A stretch of 64,000 nt of DNA from Polaribacter litorisediminis (GTDB lineage Bacteria; Bacteroidota; Bacteroidia; Flavobacteriales; Flavobacteriaceae): the NCBI RefSeq assembly GCF_019968605.1, contig NZ_CP082966.1:1537001-1601000 (forward strand), given 5' to 3'. Below the pieces are notes generated by a model. The model saw only the letters and a list, made by a program, of their open reading frames with translations. It was not told the DNA's origin and did not search any database. The stretch's first letter is position 1, and each line of letters begins with the position of its first letter. The translations under genes were made by a program, and so were the position numbers. This document shows positions 9,707 to 18,317 of this stretch, in pieces.

Positions 9707-9905
9707 GTAATGTCTTACAGTAATTAAGTTTAAGGAATCACAAGATAGCCATCTCATTAGAAAAAAGGAAAGACAAAAAGAATTAGTTATCAACATGATT
9801 TCAACGGTTTTTATTGCCTTCGCTCTTCACTTTTAACAAATAAGCTAAAACCCAATAGCTGCTAAAAATCACAATAAAAAACAATTTGTTGTATTTTTAA
9901 ACAAA

Positions 9906-9937
9906 TTGAAATTTATATAACAATTTGATTACTTTTG
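9906..9937 (+). promoter_or_regulatory. Probable lysA promoter (Bacteroidetes type)
   Basis: TTG at 9906-9908 and TACTTTTG at 9930-9937 fit the Bacteroidetes -33 TTG and -7 TAnnTTTG elements, separated by 21 bases. The lysA start codon lies about 22 bases downstream. Confidence 0.5.
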
Positions 9938-9959
9938 AAATCTAAATAAATGATAAATC

Positions 9960-11204
9960 GTGGAAAGAACACAACTTTTAGAATTAGCAAATACATACGG
10001 AAGTCCTTTATATGTATATGATACAGATAAAATTGAATCGCAATATAATAGATTAACAAATGCTTTTAATAGCGTAAAAAATTTAAAACTCAATTATGCG
10101 GTAAAAGCACTTTCTAACATTAATATTTTAAAATTTTTTAAAAATTTAGGTGCCGGTTTAGATACTGTTTCTATTCAAGAAGTACACTTAGGATTGACTA
10201 CTGGAATTGATCCGAAGAAAATTATTTTTACACCCAACGGGGTTTCTTTAACAGAGATTGAAGACGTTGCAAAATTAGGTGTTCAAATAAATATTGATAA
10301 TCTTTCAATTTTAGAATTATTCGGACAAAAGCATCCAGAAATTCCGGTTTGTGTGCGGATCAATCCACATATTATGGCAGGTGGAAATTCTAAAATTTCT
10401 GTAGGTCATATTGATTCTAAATTCGGAATTTCAATTCATCAAGTACCACATATTAAACGTGTTGTAGAAAATACTGGGATGAATATCAACGGAATTCACA
10501 TGCACACAGGTTCTGATATTTTAGATATTGATACTTTTTTACGTGCCACAGAAATTTTGTTTGATGTAGCAAAACAATTCGAAAATATTGATTTTATTGA
10601 TTTCGGAAGCGGGTTTAAAGTTCCTTATAAAGAAGGCGATATTTCTACAGATATTGAGCAATTAGGTTTGCAATTATCAGAAAGATTCAATGAATTTTGT
10701 GTTGAATACGGAAAAGAGATCACCTTAATGTTTGAGCCAGGAAAATTTTTAGTTTCTGAAGCGGGTGTTTTTCTTGCCAAAGTAAATGTTGTAAAACAAA
10801 CAACTTCTACAGTATTTGCCCATGTAGATTCAGGTTTTAACCATTTGGTAAGACCTATGATGTATGATTCTTACCATCAAATCACCAATATTTCAAATCC
10901 TACAGGAAGAGATCGCTACTACTCAGTGGTTGGCTATATTTGTGAAACAGATACCTTTGGTTCTAACCGAAGGATTTCAGAAATTTCAGAAGAAGATGTA
11001 TTGTGTTTCCACAATGCTGGGGCGTATTGTTTTTCTATGGCATCCAATTACAATTCTCGTTATCAACCAGCCGAAGTAATGCTGTATAAAGGAAAAGATT
11101 ATTTAATTAGAAAAAGACAAACAATTGAAGATATTCTGCGTAATCAAGAAGTTGTAGAGTTTTCAACAAATAATGCACTTAAAAAAGAAGCAATTACTGC
11201 CTAA
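9960..11204 (+). CDS. lysA: Diaminopimelate decarboxylase
   Basis: PLP enzyme that decarboxylates meso-diaminopimelate to lysine, the last step of lysine synthesis. The 414-residue protein has the alanine-racemase-type barrel with the PLP lysine in LNYAVKALSN (Lys49), the GIHMHTGSDI and DFGSGFKVPY loops, MFEPGKFLVSEAG, and the substrate-binding CETDTF loop that supplies the active-site cysteine. The start is GTG at 9960, giving the expected MERTQLLELAN N-terminus; the ATG a few bases upstream is in another frame. A strong hairpin follows the gene, so it appears to be transcribed alone. Confidence 0.94.
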   Translation: MERTQLLELANTYGSPLYVYDTDKIESQYNRLTNAFNSVKNLKLNYAVKALSNINILKFFKNLGAGLDTVSIQEVHLGLTTGIDPKKIIFTPNGVSLTEIEDVAKLGVQINIDNLSILELFGQKHPEIPVCVRINPHIMAGGNSKISVGHIDSKFGISIHQVPHIKRVVENTGMNINGIHMHTGSDILDIDTFLRATEILFDVAKQFENIDFIDFGSGFKVPYKEGDISTDIEQLGLQLSERFNEFCVEYGKEITLMFEPGKFLVSEAGVFLAKVNVVKQTTSTVFAHVDSGFNHLVRPMMYDSYHQITNISNPTGRDRYYSVVGYICETDTFGSNRRISEISEEDVLCFHNAGAYCFSMASNYNSRYQPAEVMLYKGKDYLIRKRQTIEDILRNQEVVEFSTNNALKKEAITA

Positions 11205-11225
11205 AAACTTCTAGAAATAATTATT

Positions 11226-11268
11226 TTAGCCACAAATTCATAAATTATTTTAGTGAATTTGTGGCTAA
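11226..11268 (+). terminator. Terminator after lysA
   Basis: TAGCCACAAATTCA pairs perfectly with TGAATTTGTGGCTA across a 13-base loop, followed by AACTTTTT. It lies just upstream of the GNAT gene start, which argues against the longer in-frame start for that gene at 11253, inside the hairpin. Confidence 0.8.
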
Positions 11269-11288
11269 ACTTTTTAAACTACTTTTTG

Positions 11289-11801
11289 ATGAAAATTAGA
11301 CGATCTACTGCGGATGATATTCCGAATATTATGACCCTTATTGATGATGCAAAACAATATTTAGCATCTCAAAAAATTGATCAATGGCAAAATGGTTATC
11401 CGAATGCTGATCAAGTTGAAAATGATATCCAAAAAGAAGAAAGTTATGTGGTTGTTCATGAAAATAATGAAGTTATTGCTACGTCCATGTTTACCTGTGA
11501 AAAAGAACCTACATATAAAGTAATTGATGGTAATTGGATTGTAAATGAAGATGAACCTTATGGTGTTATCCATAGAATGGCCATCAAAAAAGAATTTAGA
11601 CAATTGGGTTTGGCTACTTTTATGTTCAACGAATTTCATCAGCAATTAAAAGCTCAAAACATACAAAGTTTAAAGATTGATACCCATGAAAAAAACATAG
11701 GAATGCAATCTTTACTTAAAAAATTAGGGTATCGATATTGTGGAATTATTTACACAAACTATAAGGCAAAACGTTTGGCTTTTGAGAAAGTAATTGCATA
11801 A
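11289..11801 (+). CDS. GNAT family N-acetyltransferase
   Basis: Protein of 170 residues starting MKIRRSTADDIPNIM, the usual first strand and helix of the GNAT fold. The acetyl-CoA loop is visible in HRMAIKKEFRQLGLATFMF (motif A, R/QxxGxA form), followed by the LKIDTHEKNIGMQSLLKKLGY segment where GNAT proteins bind substrate, and a closing strand with CGIIYTNY. It should transfer an acetyl group from acetyl-CoA to an amine. The substrate cannot be told. The start at 11289 was chosen over 11253 because the latter lies in the lysA terminator and adds residues with no family match. Confidence 0.85.
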   Translation: MKIRRSTADDIPNIMTLIDDAKQYLASQKIDQWQNGYPNADQVENDIQKEESYVVVHENNEVIATSMFTCEKEPTYKVIDGNWIVNEDEPYGVIHRMAIKKEFRQLGLATFMFNEFHQQLKAQNIQSLKIDTHEKNIGMQSLLKKLGYRYCGIIYTNYKAKRLAFEKVIA

Positions 11802-11808
11802 AAAACAT

Positions 11809-11896
11809 CTCGACACAAAATTCTTATTCTGTATACAATTTAATTTCATTTATAATCGAATAAATTACTCAAATTGAAAGAATTTCACTCGATGTG
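11809..11896. repeat. Imperfect palindromic intergenic element
   Basis: CTCGACACAAAATTCTT at about 11809 faces AAGAATTTCACTCGATG at about 11878, with about 50 bases between. The arms resemble those inside the element near 6861-6902 (CTCGATACAAATTTG facing CAAATTCACTCGAA), so they probably belong to one repeat family. Confidence 0.5.
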
Positions 11897-12030
11897 ACAA
11901 TGGGTAAATATTTAAATGCATCAGTAAGAAAATGATGTAACTTCGAATGTTTTTTTTGGCGTATAAAGAAAAATTGCACCGAGAAGTTTTATATTCATCA
12001 TATCCAAACACAAAATAAAAGTATATTTAC

Positions 12031-12066
12031 ATCCTCATAAATTTAATTTTATGAGGATTTTTTTTT
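12031..12066 (+). terminator. Strong hairpin with T-run just before tex
   Basis: ATCCTCATAAA pairs with TTTATGAGGAT and is followed by eight T residues, a textbook intrinsic terminator. It lies 230 bases after the GNAT gene and only about 20 bases before the tex ATG at 12087. It could be a leader attenuator for tex or a late terminator for the upstream gene, with the tex promoter then squeezed into or before the hairpin. Confidence 0.75.
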
Positions 12067-12086
12067 CTTTAAAATTTAATATAAAA

Positions 12087-14210
12087 ATGCAAATTCTTCC
12101 ATATATAATTCAACAAACGCAACTTTCATCAAAAGCCATAGAAAACACCATTTCTCTTTTAAATGAAGATGCTACAATTCCTTTTATCAGTAGATATAGA
12201 AAAGAAATGACGGGTAATTTAGATGAAGTTCAAATTGGAGAAATTGTAAAATTTAAAGAGCTTTTTGAAGGGTTAGAAAAACGAAAAAAAGCAATTTTAA
12301 AAGCGTTAGAAGAACAAGGTGTTTTAACACAAGAGCTAACGTTGAAAATAAACAATTCTAGAGATTTAATTGAACTAGAAGACATGTATTTACCCTATAA
12401 GAAAAAGCGAAAAACCAAGGCAGAAACGGCACGTTTACAAGGTTTAGAACCCTTGGCAAAAATGATTATGAGTCAGCGCGTAAATGATTTAGAAAACACG
12501 GCCTCAAAATATACATCTAAGGAAGTTGAAAATATTGAGCACGCATTAGAAGGCGCTCGTTTTATCATTGCAGAATGGATAAATGAACGCACAGATATTA
12601 GAAATACTATTCGAAGAGAATTAGAGCGTTTTGCAACCATTTCATCCAAAATAATAAAAGCAAAAAAGGAAGATGAAAAAGCCCAAAAGTTCAAAGATTA
12701 TTTTGACTGGAGCGAATCTTTAAACAGAATTCCATCACACAGATTGTTGGCAATTTTAAGAGCAGAAAATGAAGGTTTTATTCGCGTGAAAATAGAAATT
12801 GATGCAGAAAGAATGTTACAGAGAATTGAGAATCGAATTATTAAAACTCAAAACGCATGTGCTACTCAAATTGAATTGGCAATTAAAGATGCTTTTAAAC
12901 GGTTATTATTTCCTTCTTTATCTAATGAAGCTTTGTCAATTGCCAAAGAAAAAGCAGATGAAAATGCCATTTTAGTATTTGCTAAAAACTTAAAGCAATT
13001 ATTATTGGGCTCGCCTTTAGGTGAAAAACGAGTCTTGGCAATTGATCCTGGATTTAGATCTGGCTGTAAAATTGTTTGTTTAAATGAACAAGGAGAATTA
13101 AAACATAATGAAAACATTTTTCCTCACGAACCTCAAAAACAAACCATTGAGGCCATAAAAAAAATTAACTTCTTAGTGGAAGCTCATAAAATTGAAGCCA
13201 TTGCTATTGGAAATGGAACTGCCTCACGAGAAACGGAACAATTGGTGAAGAAAATTCAGTTTAAAAATCCTGTTGATGTTTTTGTGGTAAGTGAAGCTGG
13301 AGCATCCATTTATTCTGCTTCTAAAATTGCACGAGATGAATTCCCAAATTACGATGTTACTGTTCGTGGCGCTGTTTCTATTGGTAGAAGATTGCAAGAT
13401 CCTTTAGCAGAATTGGTAAAAATTGATGCAAAATCGATTGGAGTTGGACAATATCAGCATGATGTTGATCAAACCAAACTTAAAAAATCTTTAGATACTA
13501 CTGTTGAAAGTTGTGTAAATACGGTGGGTGTAAATATTAATACGGCAAGCGAATCTTTGTTAAGTTATGTTTCTGGAATTGGCCCTAAACTAGCAGAAAA
13601 TATTGTGAAGTATAGAAATGAAAATGGTTCTTTTTTATCAAGAAATGAAATTAAAAAAGTACCTCGTTTGGGCGGAAAAGCATTTGAACAAGCTGCTGGT
13701 TTTTTACGAATTAAAAACGGGGAAAACCCGTTAGATGATTCTGGGGTGCATCCAGAAAGTTATGTTTTGGTTGATAAAATGGCGAAAGATTTAAAAACTA
13801 AAGTTGCGGATATCTTAGGAAATAAAGAAATCCTTCAAAAAATTAATCTTCAAAAATATTGCACAGAAACCATTGGTTTACCTACTCTGAAAGATATTAT
13901 CAAAGAATTAGAGAAGCCTGGAGTTGACCCAAGAGCAAAAGCGAAAGTGTTTTCTTTTGATGCAAACATTAAAACAATTTCTGATGTAAGAATTGGTCAA
14001 TTATTACCAGGAATTGTCAACAACATTACCAATTTTGGTTGTTTTGTAGATATCGGAATTAAAGAAAGTGGTTTAATTCACGTTTCAAATTTATCAGATA
14101 CTTTTGTAAAAGACGTGAATTCAATTGTGTCTTTACAACAACAAATTATTGTAAAAGTGTTGGAGGTGGATGTTGTGAGAAAAAGAATTCAATTGGCTTT
14201 GGTGAAGTGA
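12087..14210 (+). CDS. tex: Tex family S1 RNA-binding protein (transcription accessory protein)
   Basis: A 707-residue Tex homologue, a nucleic-acid-binding protein related to eukaryotic Spt6. The domain order is a helical N-terminal region (DEATIPFISRYRKEMTGNLD, residues about 25-45), a YqgF/RNase H-like domain (VLAIDPGFRSGCKIV), helix-hairpin-helix repeats (INTASESLLSYVSGIGPKLA) and a C-terminal S1 domain (PGIVNNITNFGCFVDIGIKE). ATG at 12087 gives the family start MQILPYIIQQTQL; the upstream in-frame ATG at 12051 lies inside the terminator-like hairpin. It is convergent with the AbiV-like gene, with six bases between the stops. Confidence 0.93.
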   Translation: MQILPYIIQQTQLSSKAIENTISLLNEDATIPFISRYRKEMTGNLDEVQIGEIVKFKELFEGLEKRKKAILKALEEQGVLTQELTLKINNSRDLIELEDMYLPYKKKRKTKAETARLQGLEPLAKMIMSQRVNDLENTASKYTSKEVENIEHALEGARFIIAEWINERTDIRNTIRRELERFATISSKIIKAKKEDEKAQKFKDYFDWSESLNRIPSHRLLAILRAENEGFIRVKIEIDAERMLQRIENRIIKTQNACATQIELAIKDAFKRLLFPSLSNEALSIAKEKADENAILVFAKNLKQLLLGSPLGEKRVLAIDPGFRSGCKIVCLNEQGELKHNENIFPHEPQKQTIEAIKKINFLVEAHKIEAIAIGNGTASRETEQLVKKIQFKNPVDVFVVSEAGASIYSASKIARDEFPNYDVTVRGAVSIGRRLQDPLAELVKIDAKSIGVGQYQHDVDQTKLKKSLDTTVESCVNTVGVNINTASESLLSYVSGIGPKLAENIVKYRNENGSFLSRNEIKKVPRLGGKAFEQAAGFLRIKNGENPLDDSGVHPESYVLVDKMAKDLKTKVADILGNKEILQKINLQKYCTETIGLPTLKDIIKELEKPGVDPRAKAKVFSFDANIKTISDVRIGQLLPGIVNNITNFGCFVDIGIKESGLIHVSNLSDTFVKDVNSIVSLQQQIIVKVLEVDVVRKRIQLALVK

Positions 14211-14216
14211 TAAAAG

Positions 14217-14795
14217 TTAAAAATCTTCATTTGAAAATTTTCTAATAAAAACTTCTGGGGAAGTAAAATACATTTCTTTAAAATGTCTTGATTGAACAAA
14301 ACTTAGTTTTGCTTCTTGTTGTACTTTTTTACAATTTTCTATTTTTATCAAATCCTTTGGTTCTTCAAATTTTTTATGAACCAAACTGACATAAAAACCA
14401 TTTTGTTTGGAAATATCTTTTTGTTTTGGATTATAAAACTCATTCCTAATTTCTTTTGCCGTTTTTACTTTATTCAAATTATATTTTTCTGCAAAATCAT
14501 TGTAATCTAAACTTTGAGCAGCTGCTCCTTTAATTTTTAAAGTATGACTTGAAAAAAATTTGGAGTAGTATTCTTTATCTTCTTTTGTGAAATTTTTATT
14601 CGTTTCTTTTTCTAAAAGAATTCTAAATAAAATATTCGCTTTCTGAATTTCTTCAATACATAAAACATAAATTGCATAAGCTCTTGCAATTCGATTACCA
14701 TCAAATAAATAATCTGCATCATCGAGCAATGATTTAGAGTTATTAAAGCATTTGTGAATTCCAGTTTTAATTTCTTCTTTATCTAAATGAACCAT
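14217..14795 (-). CDS. AbiV family (HEPN-like) abortive infection protein
   Basis: A 192-residue protein whose first half fits the AbiV family: helices with CFNNSKSLLDDADYLFDGN and RIARAYAIYVLCIEEIQKAN, the latter resembling the A-x-EExxK helix of AbiV and other HEPN-like proteins, then FFSSHTLKIKGAA. AbiV of Lactococcus stops phage translation after infection by binding a phage protein; that is knowledge of the family, not shown here. It is a single gene among housekeeping genes on the opposite strand, with no partner or mobile gene beside it. The assignment rests on pattern recognition of short motifs. Confidence 0.65.
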   Translation of the reverse strand: MVHLDKEEIKTGIHKCFNNSKSLLDDADYLFDGNRIARAYAIYVLCIEEIQKANILFRILLEKETNKNFTKEDKEYYSKFFSSHTLKIKGAAAQSLDYNDFAEKYNLNKVKTAKEIRNEFYNPKQKDISKQNGFYVSLVHKKFEEPKDLIKIENCKKVQQEAKLSFVQSRHFKEMYFTSPEVFIRKFSNEDF

Positions 14796-14927
14796 TATCT
14801 TTTTTGTATAAATTTAAATGAAATTATATTATAACAAAATTGTTTATAAAATTATAATCTACTTAAAAATATAGGCTTAATATTTTTTGTTTTTTCATTA
14901 ATTTCGACCTTATAAAATCAACCAATA

Positions 14928-17270
14928 TTGAAAGTCTGTATCGCAGAGAAACCATCTGTAGCAAGAGAAATCGCTAACATTCTAGGAGCCAACACAAAAC
15001 GTGATGGTTTTTACGAAGGAAACGGCTATGCTGTAACCTATACATTTGGACATTTATGCACACTTTTAGAACCCAAAGATTACAAACCTCACTGGAAAAG
15101 TTGGGATATGAATAATCTCCCAATGTTGCCAGAACGTTTTGACACCAAAGTTACCGGCGATGCAGGAATTAAAAAACAATTCAGCATTGTAAAATCTTTG
15201 TTTGATAAAGCTACTGTGGTCATTAATTGTGGGGATGCAGGAACAGAAGGAGAACTCATTCAGCGTTGGGTCATCAATCAATGTGGTTATAAAGGCGAAG
15301 TACAAAGACTCTGGATTTCATCGTTAACGGAAGAGGCTATCAAAGAAGGCTTTAATAATTTAGAATCGTCTAAAAAATATGATAATTTGTACTATGCAGG
15401 ATATTCTAGAGCGATTGGAGATTGGCTTTTAGGCTTAAATGCAACCCGTTTATACACCATAAAATTTGGCGGTTACAAGCAAGTTTTGTCGGTAGGTAGA
15501 GTGCAAACTCCTACCCTAGCAATGCTCGTAAATAGGTATTTTGAAATTCAAAATTTTAAACCAGAACCGTATTGGGAATTGCAAACTACCTATAGAAGTA
15601 CGCTTTTTAATTACGAAGATGGTCGTTTTTTAAAAGAAGAAGACGGACAAGTATTAGCCAATAAAGTAAAAGAATCTGACTTTGAAATAGTATCCGTCAC
15701 CAAAAAGAAAGGAAAAGATTACGCTCCTAAATTATTCGATTTAACAGGTTTACAAGTGTATTGCAATAATAAATTCGGATTTTCTGCGGATGAAACCCTT
15801 AAAATGGTTCAGAAGTTATACGAAATGAAAGTAGTAACCTACCCAAGAGTTGATACCACTTTTTTACCGAATGACGTATATCCAAAAATTGCAGGTATTT
15901 TATCGAAATTGACGAATTATAGTGCCTTAACACAACCGCTTTTAGGTAAAAAAATAAAGAAAACAAAACGTATTTTTGATGATACCAAAGTAACCGATCA
16001 CCATGCCATTATTCCCACCGGAATTCAAGGAAATTTGCAATACAATCAACAACGAGTTTACGACATTATTACTCGCAGATTTATTGCTGTTTTTTATCCT
16101 GATTCAGAGGTTTCAAATACGTCTGTAATTGGTAAAGCTGCCAATGTTCCTTTTAAAACAACGGGAAAAGAAATTTTAACAAAGGGCTGGCGAGTGGCTT
16201 TTGAGACCGAAGAAAGCAAAGCTAAAAAAGAATTAAACGAGCAAGCAACTTTACCCTCCTTTGTAAAAGGTGAAAAAGGACCTCACGAACCTTCGTTTTT
16301 AGAAAAAGAAACAAAGCCGCCAAGAAATTTTACCGAGGCAAGTTTATTACGTGCCATGGAAACTGCCGGAAAGCAAGTTGATGATGATGAGATGCGAGAA
16401 TTGATGAAAGAAAACGGAATCGGTAGGCCTTCTACAAGAGCGAGTATTATAGAAACTTTATTTCGACGAAAGTACATTGAACGCAAGAAAAAATTAGTAT
16501 TACCTACCCAAACTGGTATCGATTTAATCAATATAATTGACAATGAATTGTTAAAATCTGCTGAATTAACTGGACGCTGGGAAAAGCGTTTAAAAGAAAT
16601 TGAGAGAGGAGAATTCAATGCAGGAACTTTTATCAAAAACATGAAAAAAATGGTCGATGATTTGGTGTATGAAGTACGCTCTAACACTTCTAAAAAACGG
16701 ATCTCTTCAAATTCTAATGGTATGCCAAAGGGCAATGAATTGAATCAATCCGCAGTTTCAAAAACCAAATCGAAAGCAACATCAAAAAAAGAAGTTGTTG
16801 GAAAAACCTGCCCAAAATGCAAAAAAGGACAACTTTTAAAAGGATCTTCCGCTTTTGGCTGTTCGGAATACAAAAGCAATTGTAATTTAAAGATTCCGTT
16901 TAAGATCTATGATAAAAAGATTTCAGAAAATCAAATAATAAGATTGATTGATAAGGGTTGTACCACCAACCTAAAAGGTTTTGTTTTCAATGATCAAAAG
17001 GTAGAAGGTTTAATTCGATTTGATGAGGATTTTAATTTAAAGTTAGCACCTAAAAAACAGCTCAGCAATTCGAATTTAGTTAAAAAATCTTCTGATAAAA
17101 TTCTCTGTCCTAAATGTAAAAAAGGAACCGTTTTAAAAGGTAAAACGGCTTATGGTTGCTCTAATTATAAAAATGGCTGTGATTTTGTATTTAAATTTGA
17201 AAATATCAAAAAAATTGCTAACGGAAAACCATTAACGAAAGAATTGGTTTTGGAGATTATTTCATCATAA
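14928..17270 (+). CDS. topB: DNA topoisomerase III (type IA)
   Basis: Type IA topoisomerase that passes single strands and helps resolve recombination or replication intermediates. The 780-residue protein has a Toprim domain (CIAEKPSVAREIANILGA, then CGDAGTEGELIQRW), the catalytic tyrosine in VVTYPRVDTT (Tyr305), and the conserved GIGRPSTRASIIETL segment. The C-terminus carries two zinc-ribbon-like modules (CPKCKKGQLLKGSSAFGCS at about 625 and CPKCKKGTVLKGKTAYGCS at about 727). The start is TTG at 14928, which places the family N-terminus MKVCIAEKPS immediately. Confidence 0.94.
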   Translation: MKVCIAEKPSVAREIANILGANTKRDGFYEGNGYAVTYTFGHLCTLLEPKDYKPHWKSWDMNNLPMLPERFDTKVTGDAGIKKQFSIVKSLFDKATVVINCGDAGTEGELIQRWVINQCGYKGEVQRLWISSLTEEAIKEGFNNLESSKKYDNLYYAGYSRAIGDWLLGLNATRLYTIKFGGYKQVLSVGRVQTPTLAMLVNRYFEIQNFKPEPYWELQTTYRSTLFNYEDGRFLKEEDGQVLANKVKESDFEIVSVTKKKGKDYAPKLFDLTGLQVYCNNKFGFSADETLKMVQKLYEMKVVTYPRVDTTFLPNDVYPKIAGILSKLTNYSALTQPLLGKKIKKTKRIFDDTKVTDHHAIIPTGIQGNLQYNQQRVYDIITRRFIAVFYPDSEVSNTSVIGKAANVPFKTTGKEILTKGWRVAFETEESKAKKELNEQATLPSFVKGEKGPHEPSFLEKETKPPRNFTEASLLRAMETAGKQVDDDEMRELMKENGIGRPSTRASIIETLFRRKYIERKKKLVLPTQTGIDLINIIDNELLKSAELTGRWEKRLKEIERGEFNAGTFIKNMKKMVDDLVYEVRSNTSKKRISSNSNGMPKGNELNQSAVSKTKSKATSKKEVVGKTCPKCKKGQLLKGSSAFGCSEYKSNCNLKIPFKIYDKKISENQIIRLIDKGCTTNLKGFVFNDQKVEGLIRFDEDFNLKLAPKKQLSNSNLVKKSSDKILCPKCKKGTVLKGKTAYGCSNYKNGCDFVFKFENIKKIANGKPLTKELVLEIISS

Positions 17271-17302
17271 ATTACAATTATTATTTCTCCTAAGCTAGTA
17301 AT

Positions 17303-17463
17303 TTACAATTTTAAATTAATTTTCTTAAACATTCTATAGATTCCCTTTTTCATGGGAATTCCATAAGAAATAATACTACGTTTTTCTATGTAAACATCCA
17401 ATAGGGCTTGCTTATTTTCAATAGGATTACCTTCATAAGAATCGTTTAGTATTAACGATTAAA
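17303..17463 (-). pseudogene. C-terminal gene fragment of unknown family
   Basis: Between topB and the next gene the minus strand carries an open stretch of about 53 codons ending in a stop at 17303. It reads NDSYEGNPIENKQALLDVY, then IEKRSIISYGIPMKKGIYRM and FKKINLKL. The composition is protein-like, but it has no start codon, follows an in-frame stop, and looks like the tail of a larger lost protein. I do not recognise the family. Confidence 0.4.
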
Positions 17464-17494
17464 TTCTGATGTTTTAAAAATTTTGCAAAAAATA

Positions 17495-18205
17495 TTATTC
17501 TCTAATACTCCAAATTTCATGAATTGGACTCCCTTTGCTTGACAAGCCTGAATGATGCCAAGTACCATCAATCAATTCATAATCAAACTTTAAACTACGT
17601 CCTGTTTTAGAATCGTCTTTAGAAAAGAACTCGATATTTTCTGTATATTTTCCGTTTTTAGTAGTATAAGTTCCTCCTCCCGTTCCCATAAACTGTTTTG
17701 TTTCGGTATTGTATGCTATCCATTGAAACCGAGTTCCTGATAAAATTTTCATAGTTTTTCTTGGTTTACTTGTATCCCTTAACTGAGTTTTACCATCTCT
17801 AATTCTACCAGACATTAACCAAGCTCCTTGTAATTTTCCTGGTGAGCCATTATCTAATCTTTTTAATTTAGAATTACGGTCAATTATTTCTATTTCATCG
17901 TTTGTAATACGTACTTTAAAACTTACTTGTGCTCCAACAAGATCGGGGTTGTCTGTATGAAACTCAATTTCTTCAGTCATCATATTACCCTCTAGTTTCC
18001 ATTTACCTCCATTGCTATTTATAAATTTACCAGTAGTAGCATCATAAGTTGTAGCTACTTGATAACCATTTGAAAAAATTACGACTGTTTTTAATAATTC
18101 TCCGTTTTTAGAAGTAGAAGAGCCTTCCCATGCACCAATAATTCCCTGGGATTGAAGCATCAAAGAAAAGGTAATACTAATGAGAGATAAAATTATTTTT
18201 TTCAT
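17495..18205 (-). CDS. Secreted two-repeat hypothetical protein (lipocalin-like)
   Basis: A 236-residue protein with an N-terminal signal peptide (MKKIILSLISITFSLMLQSQ). The mature part consists of two similar halves of about 100 residues, each starting with an hxGAW motif (GIIGAWEGSSTS and KLQGAWLMSGRI), followed by a strand with a phenylalanine (VVIFSNGYQVATTYD and MKILSGTRFQWIAYN), a GGKW/GGTY turn, a TEEIEFH/TENIEFF strand and a late hydrophobic strand. This pattern suggests a tandem pair of small beta-barrels like those in DUF4488-type or lipocalin-like secreted proteins of Bacteroidetes. No enzyme motif is seen. It lies downstream of the DPP-IV-like peptidase on the same strand. Confidence 0.6.
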   Translation of the reverse strand: MKKIILSLISITFSLMLQSQGIIGAWEGSSTSKNGELLKTVVIFSNGYQVATTYDATTGKFINSNGGKWKLEGNMMTEEIEFHTDNPDLVGAQVSFKVRITNDEIEIIDRNSKLKRLDNGSPGKLQGAWLMSGRIRDGKTQLRDTSKPRKTMKILSGTRFQWIAYNTETKQFMGTGGGTYTTKNGKYTENIEFFSKDDSKTGRSLKFDYELIDGTWHHSGLSSKGSPIHEIWSIRE

Positions 18206-18317
18206 GCATGTATGTTTTTAGTAACTTCCATATTTTCATAGCAATTATTAATTAGCTCTTCTACTTCTTTATTTTAAAATTGATTATTAAAAACAATATA
18301 ATTGATTATTTATTTAT

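Noticed and set aside
9707..9796. Upstream in-frame extension of parE by 30 residues
   Set aside because: The leader has no match to type IIA topoisomerase N-termini, while [17 protein letters not shown] at 9706 is typical.
11253..11288. Upstream start for the GNAT gene
   Set aside because: It lies within the lysA terminator hairpin and adds residues not found in the family.
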